A program made the translations under genes and the position numbers. The notes beneath the pieces are model-generated. The model had not been told where the DNA came from. It searched no databases and worked only from the letters and a program-made list of their open reading frames with translations. DNA of 22,508 bases from Leptolinea sp. UBA5366 (GTDB lineage Bacteria; Chloroflexota; Anaerolineae; Anaerolineales; Anaerolineaceae). This document shows positions 9,227 to 15,273 of the stretch, piece after piece. Where the stretch lies: contig DHPK01000035.1 in NCBI GenBank assembly GCA_002407845.1, positions 1 through 22,508 on the forward strand, given 5' to 3'. Each line of letters opens with the position of its first letter. Position 1 is the stretch's first letter.

Positions 9227-9310
9227 TATTCAAATTGGGTCAATATTGCCCGAACCATGCGGCATGATAAATAATTTTGGCTTTGAGAATCGTAAGATTC
9301 ACAAGTGACC
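9227..9310 (-). pseudogene. Orphan duplicate of the sortase-domain C-terminus
   Basis: Minus-strand frame encoding 27 residues and a stop that match the last 27 residues of the upstream sortase ORF with two substitutions (Lys to Asn and Arg to Cys). It keeps the TCESYD active-site cysteine motif and the RMVRA strand. It has no start of its own and lies after the stop codon of the upstream ORF, so it is a relic of the tandem duplication or of a deleted neighbouring paralogue. Confidence 0.9.
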
Positions 9311-9348
9311 CCTCGAAACAAAATGATGGCTAAGTCATCTTGCTTCGA
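9311..9348. repeat. Hairpin-forming inverted repeat, copy 2
   Basis: Identical 38-nt sequence to the copy at 9181-9218, here located 8 nt beyond the stop codon of the sortase ORF. The position suggests a 3' mRNA-stabilising or termination-like structure. The perfect identity of the two hairpins in slightly diverged 130-bp copies may reflect constraint or recent copying. Confidence 0.75.
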
Positions 9349-9356
9349 GAGAGGAT

Positions 9357-11324
9357 TTATTCAAATTGAGTCAATATTGCCCGAACCATGCGGCGAGATA
9401 AATATTTTTGGCTTTGAGAATCGTAAGATTCACAAGTGACCAAAGTGACCCAGTCTTCTTTCTCAGACTGCATCATTTTCTCAACATTTTCAGTGTGTAT
9501 CCGTTCGTTTTCTCGAACCTCATATGTATAAGTTCTCCTAAGGGATTCAATCTGAATTAGATCCCCATAACGCAAGTTTTTTATGCCTGCAAAAGGTCCG
9601 GGCTGATTATATGCATCCCATACATGGGCGGTTAAAACCGTGTTGCCCTTCCACGTCGGCCAAGCTGAACCGGCTAGCCAACCGGCTTGATCCGTCAGCC
9701 ATGTGACATCCCAGCCTTTTTCGGTTTCAGGAATTCCGATGATTGGAATCGAAAGGTTCAAAGAAGGGATGCTTAAAACCAGCTCAGTGGATTGATACAA
9801 CTTTGCTAGCGGTTGCGCTGGAAGATCAGTGATACGGCCAATTGGGAATCCTGTTTCTGGCATAATTTTTCCGTCATCAATTGAAATTGGCGGGTCATTA
9901 ATCTCAGGATCTGGGTCTCCAATTTCCTCATTAGTGAAAACACATAATGCAATCCCTGCGAAAGGCTCGTCGTTTGGATAAATTTCGACCTGATTTCTTA
10001 CCAGATCTATTTTGAAGGTTGTTGGTTTGTCTGGAATTATTTCGGTGCACAGCAGCCCTTGCAGCTTCCAGCTAGTGGGCAGAACTTCAGTCAAAAGCCA
10101 ACTGTTGGTGACTGGTGATAGCCCCATTTGGTCCGGATCGATCTGGGCAACATTCAATTCGCCATCCATCAGCATTTTGGCGTTCAAGGCTGTTATGGAG
10201 GTGACGAACTGGAATTTTTGCGGTGATCCTTGGGGAACAGTTGTTTTCTTGATCGCGACAGATCCGGGAACTGTGTTATGGAAAACACAGCTAACACTTT
10301 CTCCATTTTCCAGAACAATTCTCTCTGGATTTTGGGTTTTGCCTTCGACACTGCTTCGGCAAACTGCGTCAATGAGATACCAGCCATCAGCAGGATTTTC
10401 TGAAACGCTGTAAACTCCAGGTAACAGGACTTGTTGGTTGGCAGGAGCTCCATCAGTTAAGCTGAATGCTTCATATCCAATGCCAGTTGTGGCGAAGTTG
10501 AATGAAGGTGCGCCATTCTCATTCCCAGTTGCTGGCCAGGTGATCTTGTCAACAATGATTTTCCCTTGTGTCTCGATCGTGTTGGTGAAAGTGCAGCGCT
10601 GAGAAGTTCCAGGAAGAATGTCGATTTCTGCAGAAAATGCTTCGGGTTCAATGACAATCGGGGTGCAGCCAGTCTCGTTTCCATTGTTATCAATGATCGG
10701 ATTGCAGCATTGAATCCCAGTCAGATTCCATCCTGCAGGCAGGTTGGCTTCTTGAATTATGTAGGACCCAGCTGGAAGTGCAGTGAAAACTTTGGCGCTG
10801 TCATGAATGTTGCCAGTTTCAGTCCCTTCTTTTCCGTCATCATCGAGCATGAAATTGATCGGAGTAAATGGAGCATTTGTCTCAACAGAAGAGACCGTGA
10901 ATTCAAAAGGAAAATCAGCTTTAGGAACCGCAGATTTTTGAATCGTCAGACTTCCTTTTAATGTGTTGGTGAAGGTACAAGTAACGGCCTCGCCAGCTTC
11001 AAGTACGATGTTGTTTGCAGATTGCGTTTTTTCTGCAACTGAGCTGGTGCACACTGTAGAAGTCAAAGTCCAGCCATCTGGCGTGGTTTCAGAGACGGAA
11101 TAGGTGCCTGGCGGAAGCGTCTGTGTGTTGGGTGTCCCTTGGTCGGCCAAGCTGAATCCGGAATATCCCTCACCGGTAGCGGTAAAAGTGAAACTTTGGG
11201 AGTCGCCCTCAGGGAGAGTGACCTTGTCGACGGTGATGGTGCCCTTCTTGGTGTTGGTGAAGGTACAAGTAACGGCCTCTCGCATTAGTCTGAGTAGTGC
11301 TCTTGTTATATATGCCCGTTGCAT
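9357..11324 (-). CDS. SpaA-like repeat protein with PETG motif and C-terminal sortase domain (3' part of a frame-broken surface protein)
   Basis: A 655-codon frame. After about 15 residues of unrelated sequence it enters a repeat closing (EAVTCTFTNT). Four SpaA/prealbumin-like repeats follow, opening with GTITVDK, GSLTIQK, GKIIVDK and GSVAIKK. The last three are collinear with the last three repeats of the giant paralogue at 1802-9190. A proline/aspartate-rich linker leads to MPETGFPIG. The sortase domain follows, with His567 in LTAHVWD, Cys631 in LVTCESY and Arg645 in RRMVRA. No membrane anchor follows. The formal ATG at 11324 has no convincing ribosome-binding site and no signal peptide follows it. 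Skipping one base near 11280 would join this frame to the signal-peptide ORF at 11209-12159, so the two are probably one gene broken by a frameshift or a recombination join. Confidence 0.85.
   Translation of the reverse strand: MQRAYITRALLRLMREAVTCTFTNTKKGTITVDKVTLPEGDSQSFTFTATGEGYSGFSLADQGTPNTQTLPPGTYSVSETTPDGWTLTSTVCTSSVAEKTQSANNIVLEAGEAVTCTFTNTLKGSLTIQKSAVPKADFPFEFTVSSVETNAPFTPINFMLDDDGKEGTETGNIHDSAKVFTALPAGSYIIQEANLPAGWNLTGIQCCNPIIDNNGNETGCTPIVIEPEAFSAEIDILPGTSQRCTFTNTIETQGKIIVDKITWPATGNENGAPSFNFATTGIGYEAFSLTDGAPANQQVLLPGVYSVSENPADGWYLIDAVCRSSVEGKTQNPERIVLENGESVSCVFHNTVPGSVAIKKTTVPQGSPQKFQFVTSITALNAKMLMDGELNVAQIDPDQMGLSPVTNSWLLTEVLPTSWKLQGLLCTEIIPDKPTTFKIDLVRNQVEIYPNDEPFAGIALCVFTNEEIGDPDPEINDPPISIDDGKIMPETGFPIGRITDLPAQPLAKLYQSTELVLSIPSLNLSIPIIGIPETEKGWDVTWLTDQAGWLAGSAWPTWKGNTVLTAHVWDAYNQPGPFAGIKNLRYGDLIQIESLRRTYTYEVRENERIHTENVEKMMQSEKEDWVTLVTCESYDSQSQKYLSRRMVRAILTQFE
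10963..11279. repeat. 29-bp exact direct repeat at 10963-10991 and 11251-11279, ending at the frame-break junction
   Basis: The same 29 nt, starting GTGTTGGTGAAGG and ending ACGGCCTC, occur at both places, 288 bp (96 codons) apart, which is one repeat unit of the coded protein. Identity of the second copy stops at 11279, exactly where the sequence changes from repeat-coding to the different N-terminal domain. This makes it a likely recombination or misassembly point. Confidence 0.85.
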
Positions 11325-12159
11325 AAAATGACCAATCGCTCGGGGCGGTAAACAGTATCTGATCCTCCGTGACCGTCAAGCCGAAAGAACTTGAAGTTCC
11401 GAATCCACTGATAAATGTAAATTTATTATATTGCGGATTACCGATACCCTGAATCCCGTCAGCAGCTGAATTAAAAACAATCAATCGCTCAGCTATCGAA
11501 AGAGGGTCAACTGACCAGACAATGTAAACGTTACCTTTTTTCACGCAGATAATGGATTTTTCATTGCCCGAAGTTGTGATGCTTAATTTGTTATTGGGAG
11601 TGGTTCTGACCCATCCATCTCCTGCTACTTCCGGGGGATTGAAGATAACGGAAGGATCGGTATGCGCAGTTTCCGTATATCCGGCAACTTCATCCTCCAC
11701 CACTGCCCATTTGTAGGCAGTAGCACTGCTGTAGGTCGTTCCGCTGTACAGGGCCTCGTCGGAAATATCAAACTCATACGACCAGTTAATTTCCGCCGTA
11801 AGTATTTTTGTTTCCACCAGTATCGCCGTTGAAACATTAAAGGTGTCCCCAAGGTATTTGTACAGCTTTACCGTGATGGAATCAGGCCGCACAGCGGTTG
11901 AATCGCCCGTCCATGTCTTAGTAAAGGGGATTAGGATAGTGCCTGGAACAACTGAGATGTCGTCACCGTTCAAGGTTGCGTTACCTTCGATATCGGCGGC
12001 GGCTGCGTTGGAAAAAGACCCCAAAAAGCACAGCAGGATGAGAGTAAAAATGGAAAATGTTCGAAATTGTGAGGAGGTTATCCGGCAAAAAACATTGGCG
12101 TTCTTTTCGGAAATAATATTCCATTTATGAAATGGTTGAACTGTTATTTGAGTCGCCAT
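11209..12159 (-). CDS. Signal-peptide and Cna-B N-terminal part of the sortase-tailed surface protein (3' end out of frame)
   Basis: The frame can be extended to a TTG at 12210, but the ATG at 12159 has a GGAG 10 nt upstream and is preferred. After a polar stretch, a hydrophobic segment (FSIFTLILLCFLGSF) with a likely cleavage at SNAAAA gives a signal peptide. A Cna-B-like domain follows, with an FTKTWTGD opening, an ITVKLYKYL strand and VVEDEVAGYTE with the glutamate expected for isopeptide catalysis. Next is a domain I do not recognise: it starts at NNKLSITTSGNEKS, includes VYIVWSVDPLSIAERLIVF and ends near SFYATGIYNKS. The last about 24 residues (from ARGRYLYLHQH) are an out-of-frame reading of repeat-coding DNA that encodes EAVTCTFTNTKKG in the frame of the 9357-11324 ORF. 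The true protein therefore either stops as a truncated form or should continue into that ORF. Confidence 0.8.
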   Translation of the reverse strand: MATQITVQPFHKWNIISEKNANVFCRITSSQFRTFSIFTLILLCFLGSFSNAAAADIEGNATLNGDDISVVPGTILIPFTKTWTGDSTAVRPDSITVKLYKYLGDTFNVSTAILVETKILTAEINWSYEFDISDEALYSGTTYSSATAYKWAVVEDEVAGYTETAHTDPSVIFNPPEVAGDGWVRTTPNNKLSITTSGNEKSIICVKKGNVYIVWSVDPLSIAERLIVFNSAADGIQGIGNPQYNKFTFISGFGTSSSFGLTVTEDQILFTAPSDWSFYATGIYNKSTTQTNARGRYLYLHQHQEGHHHRRQGHSP

Positions 12160-12313
12160 AATTAAATTCTCCAATCTTTTTTCGACAACTTTTCTGAGAG
12201 AATTGCTCAAATGCTTGATTAGCGTTTTTTTTCAATCTCAAAATGCTCTAAACAAGACTTCCTATTCGAAATTTCATCTGAAATCAAACTCTGATTCGAT
12301 AAATTAATTGAAC

Positions 12314-12342
12314 ATTATATCATAACAAAACGGATTACGCAA
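12314..12342 (-). promoter_or_regulatory. Strong putative promoter for the surface-protein locus, next to the IS end
   Basis: Minus strand: TTGCGT (12342-12337), exactly 17 bp, then TATAAT (12319-12314). It gives a leader of about 150 nt before the ATG at 12159. The -35 hexamer begins about 3 nt outside the putative left inverted repeat of the IS256-like element, so the insertion may have created or modified this promoter. Confidence 0.6.
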
Positions 12343-12345
12343 CCT

Positions 12346-13617
12346 AATTTCAGGAAATTCTTTAGTCAAAATACCCATCAGTCCTAATCTTCTGGTATAA
12401 ATCAGTACAGTATCGTTTTCGCACCTGCCATTCTTCACTGAATTCGATAAGCATCGCCGTTACTAATCGCAAACAAGACTCCGCGTTTGGAAAAAAGCTT
12501 ATTACCCGCGTTCTTCTTCAAATTTCACGGTTGAAACGTTCCAGCGCATTCGTTGTCCTTATCATTCGTCTGTGTTGAACTGGAAAGCTGAACACAGACA
12601 AGCCTTCTGAAAGATTGGTTTCCATCCAAGTCGATAAACGAGGTGCTGCTTTTCCATATTTTCTAATTACGCTTTGCAAATATTCTTCTGCCATTTCTCT
12701 TTCCGGCGGATTGAAAACAGCACGTATATCTGACGCCACCTCCTTTTTTAGGGCTTACCTGGGCACATAGGGACTTGCGCTTTGCTGCAGATGAAACTGA
12801 CATCTCTGCCAGGGCACACCGACAAACACTGCGCGTCTGGCTGCTCCAAGCCTGCATGGTCATCGCTGATGACCAGTTCAGTCCCTTTCAGACCGCGCTC
12901 TTTCAAGCTTATCAGAAAGTCTTTCCAATGCGTTTCATGCTCGCTCAGTGAAACAGACACCCCTAATACTTGCCTTTCTCTCAAAGGACAGATACCGGTG
13001 GCTGTCAATATGACTGAATCACGCGCCTGACCAACTTCCCGGACTTTCTCATAGCGTGCATCAAGAAATAAATATCTGATCTCTCCCAGGTCCCTGTCTC
13101 GCCATTGTCGAAGAACTTCATCCAGTTGCTCTGTCGCCCCGCTGACCTGGGCTGCTGAAACTTCATATCCGCATAGCATCTCTGTTATAGCCTTCACCTT
13201 TCGTGTGGAAACACCCAGTATATACATCTCCGCCAGTGCTGTGTTCAGGGCTCTTTCACTGCGCATCCCTTTCTCCAGAGCTGTAGGATAGAAGTCGCTG
13301 TTACGTACCTGAGGAACATCAAATGTGGTTTCTCCTACATTTGTTTTGACCGTCTTGGGTTTGTAACCATTGGCATAGCCTGAACGATCTGGGCTGTGTT
13401 CATAAGGTTTAGCTTTGAGATGTTTGGCTCTCTCAACTTGCATCGCGTTATTGATGAGAATACTGACAAGTTCTGGAATCGTTTCAAGTCCATGTTTCGC
13501 CAGGTCTTTCATGAGGGAATATATGTTTTTGTGAGACATTGGTATCTCCTTTTAGTTGTGGTGAACTTAAGGGTACTTCTGACTCACTCTTTTGTTATGG
13601 TTCAGTAATTTACAGAA
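12346..13617 (-). mobile_element. Decayed IS256-family insertion sequence
   Basis: The element is defined by its transposase remnant. Imperfect terminal inverted repeats are proposed: the left end (from 12348, TTTCAGGAAATT on the plus strand) matches the right end read on the minus strand (TTTCTGTAAATT, ending near 13606-13617) at 10 of 12 positions. No target-site duplication could be recognised. Both the ends and the coding region show decay, so the element is probably immobile unless helped in trans. It separates the surface-protein locus from deoD. Confidence 0.6.
12362..13539 (-). pseudogene. IS256-family (mutator-type) transposase, inactivated by one frameshift and two stops
   Basis: The first 232 codons read normally and contain IS256-type motifs: SGYANGYKPKTVKT, VPQVRNSDFYP, the first acid in LFLDARYEKVRE (Asp160) and the second in VISDDHAG (Asp226). 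A single-base loss near 12850 shifts the frame; the restored frame reads RRAVFVGVPWQRCQFHLQQ. It then meets a stop after SPYVPR, reads on through VASDIRAVFNPPE to RTTNALERFNREI (third acid, Glu334 in restored numbering), meets a second stop (a likely CGA to TGA change), and continues RRTRVISFFPNAE to GYFD and a natural stop at 12362. The restored length of 392 residues and the DDE spacing (66 and 108) fit IS256 transposases. No active protein is expected. Confidence 0.93.
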
Positions 13618-13672
13618 ACAATGCTAAACCACTAGCTGCTGAAAAGGATATGGTTGGAGTCCAATATAACAT

Positions 13673-13718
13673 TATAATCATCCCATAATCAAATCGAAGA
13701 GTAAAAAATATCTTCGAT
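13673..13718 (+). promoter_or_regulatory. deoD leader: -10 box and perfect 8-bp inverted repeat
   Basis: TATAAT at 13673-13678 is followed by ATCGAAGA (13693-13700), a 10-nt A-rich spacer and TCTTCGAT (13711-13718). The arms are perfect inverted repeats. They lie where the start of the transcript would be, 41 nt before the deoD ATG, and fit an operator or a leader hairpin. The -35 match is poor. Confidence 0.5.
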
Positions 13719-13759
13719 GGGAAAAATGAGTACCCAAAACGTTCCAACAGGAGACCTGC

Positions 13760-14479
13760 ATGTCCAATACAGCTCATACCCCTCATATCAATTGCCAGCC
13801 TGAAGATTTTGCAAAAACCGTGCTGATGCCGGGAGATCCGCTGCGTTCCAAAATGATTGCAGAGACCTACCTTGAAAATGCTGTGCTGGTCAACAACGTG
13901 CGCGGTGTTCAGGGATATACTGGCATGTATAAAGGGAAGCGTGTTTCAGCGATGGGGTCGGGCATGGGAATGCCTTCGATCGGTATATACTCCTATGAAC
14001 TCTTTAACTTTTTTGGTGTGGAATCGATCATTCGCGTCGGTTCGATCGGTTCAATCGCAGCGGATTTGAACCTGTATGACTTAGTCATCGCTGCCGGTGC
14101 CTGCACCAATTCAGCGTATTTTGATAATTATAGCATCTCAGGAAGTTTTGCGCCGATCGCTGATTTCGGCTTGACCCGCAGGGCAGTTGAGATCTGCGAG
14201 GACAGAAATATCCCATTCCGGGTTGGCAACATTTTGTCCTCTGATGTGTTTTATGGCGAAAAAGGCATTGCTGGAACGCTTGAATGGGGAAAGCTTGGGG
14301 TGCTTGGGGTTGAGATGGAAGCGGCTGCTTTGTACATGAACGCAGCGCGGGCAGGGAAAAAGGGGCTGGCAATTTGCGCAGTTTCCGACTCGCTGGTCAC
14401 CGGTGCGACCTCAAGCTCGGCTGATCGGCAAAATGCATTTCATGAGATGATTCAAGTCGCTTTGGAAGTCGCGGAATGA
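13760..14479 (+). CDS. deoD: Purine nucleoside phosphorylase, DeoD type
   Basis: A 239-residue enzyme of the hexameric (trimer-of-dimers) bacterial PNP family. It cleaves purine (deoxy)ribonucleosides with phosphate to the free base and (deoxy)ribose-1-phosphate in cytoplasmic salvage. Seen: TPHINCQPEDFA at the N-terminus, the phosphate loop MPGDPLR (Gly25, Arg29), NNVRGVQGYTG, the GSGMGMPSIGIY loop, RVGSIGSI (Arg92), the ribose-binding VEMEAA (Glu187) and the base-acid region AVSDSL (Asp210). The length is normal. The ATG at 13760 has an AGGAG 8 nt upstream. The protein has a short N-terminal extension (MSNTAH) compared with E. coli DeoD. An MTA/SAH deaminase lies 0.8 kb downstream, which suggests linked nucleoside salvage, although an opposite-strand gene intervenes. 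Confidence 0.96.
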   Translation: MSNTAHTPHINCQPEDFAKTVLMPGDPLRSKMIAETYLENAVLVNNVRGVQGYTGMYKGKRVSAMGSGMGMPSIGIYSYELFNFFGVESIIRVGSIGSIAADLNLYDLVIAAGACTNSAYFDNYSISGSFAPIADFGLTRRAVEICEDRNIPFRVGNILSSDVFYGEKGIAGTLEWGKLGVLGVEMEAAALYMNAARAGKKGLAICAVSDSLVTGATSSSADRQNAFHEMIQVALEVAE

Positions 14480-14573
14480 TGGGCGGATTCTGCGAAACAG
14501 GGATTCATTCTGGATAAATGCTTCGATCTTCTCAGTCAGCTTGACAAAGATTTTCAGACGGAGTCACGAACGA

Positions 14574-15116
14574 TTATGTCGGCTGAGGCAGTTGGTCGCT
14601 TCGCTGGTTGAGCGGCTGTCCATATTTTTTTGAACGCTCCATATATTGGAGCAGCTTTTTGACGCGTGGCCGGTTATAGCGCTGCATAATGATCGGGACG
14701 ATGTTGTTCAGCAACGCATATCCGACCATCAGCCATCCCACTTCAATCGTGTTCCAGAGGAAAAAGAGAAAGCCCGGGAAAATCATCAGAATATGACAGA
14801 ATTCTGATCGGCAGCTCTCGAGAATCCAGGTGCGCACATTTTCGATTGAGAACTCATCGATATGCTGAATTTCATAAGCATCCTGATAAAACGCAGCGCC
14901 GGATGGGAAATGGTCTTTCCAGCTGCGGATTTTGAAAACTTTTTCATAAACAAGCCCGTTCTTTTCCCATTTTCGGGTTTTGAAGAGCAAACTTTCAGGA
15001 TTAAACAGGTTAACTGGAATGCGCGATGACCAATAACCGATGGATAGATGGAAGATCACCCACATCACAATATCAAGGAAAAATGTCTGAATCCCGGTCA
15101 GAAAAATTTTACGCAT
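14574..15116 (-). CDS. CrtO-family (glycosyl-diaponeurosporenoate acyltransferase-like) membrane acyltransferase
   Basis: About 180 residues from the ATG at 15116; an upstream GTG at 15152 would add 12 polar residues and has no better ribosome-binding site. It resembles the family of Staphylococcus CrtO, which acylates the sugar of glycosylated carotenoid acids at the membrane. Seen: an N-terminal hydrophobic segment, LFKTRKWEKNGLVYEKVFKI followed by SWKDHFPSG, the LESCRSEFCHI motif matching the family's ETCR-E-TH block, a hydrophobic pair (MIFPGFLFFLWN and the GWLMVGYALLNNIVPIIM segment) and the family-typical QRYNRPR. No carotenoid genes are nearby, so a different acyl acceptor is possible. 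Family assignment is fairly sure; the substrate is not. Confidence 0.75.
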   Translation of the reverse strand: MRKIFLTGIQTFFLDIVMWVIFHLSIGYWSSRIPVNLFNPESLLFKTRKWEKNGLVYEKVFKIRSWKDHFPSGAAFYQDAYEIQHIDEFSIENVRTWILESCRSEFCHILMIFPGFLFFLWNTIEVGWLMVGYALLNNIVPIIMQRYNRPRVKKLLQYMERSKKYGQPLNQRSDQLPQPT

Positions 15117-15194
15117 ATTGAAATTCCCATGATTCGTTTCCGGGTAATTCACCGGTCAGCGAATTCTCTGAAAAATTATTCGAGCAAGACAAAG

Positions 15195-15200
15195 TATAAT
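15195..15200 (+). promoter_or_regulatory. Putative -10 box for the downstream deaminase
   Basis: A perfect TATAAT lies 73 nt before the ATG at 15274, in the short divergent gap. No convincing -35 is seen 16-18 bp upstream. The AT-rich gap probably drives both the deaminase and the divergent CrtO-like gene. Confidence 0.35.
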
Positions 15201-15273
15201 ACGAAAAAATTGAATCAGCCAAACAGCGGCAGTTCGATTTTGAATTGTTTGAAATTAGAGGACGGAAAGATAT

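Larger units (their letters stand above)
9181..9440. repeat. 130-bp tandem direct duplication (two copies)
   Basis: 9181-9310 and 9311-9440 are tandem copies differing at only about six positions. Read on the minus strand, each copy holds the last 27 codons and stop of the sortase domain followed by a 38-nt hairpin. The 9311-9440 copy is the real 3' end of the upstream sortase ORF; 9181-9310 is a redundant copy. The left edge coincides with the point where the giant ORF loses its 5' end. Confidence 0.95.

Noticed and set aside
9181..9440. Two-copy repeat as a CRISPR or short array
   Set aside because: Only two tandem copies of 130 bp with no spacers, and the unit encodes a sortase tail. No cas genes are present.
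11240..11324. Programmed ribosomal frameshift joining the two surface ORFs
   Set aside because: No classic slippery heptamer, stimulatory stop codon or obvious downstream structure is visible at the point where the frames would need to change.
12346..13617. Target-site duplication around the IS256-like element
   Set aside because: No matching 8-9 bp direct repeat could be found next to the proposed ends. The ends are uncertain or the flanks have decayed.
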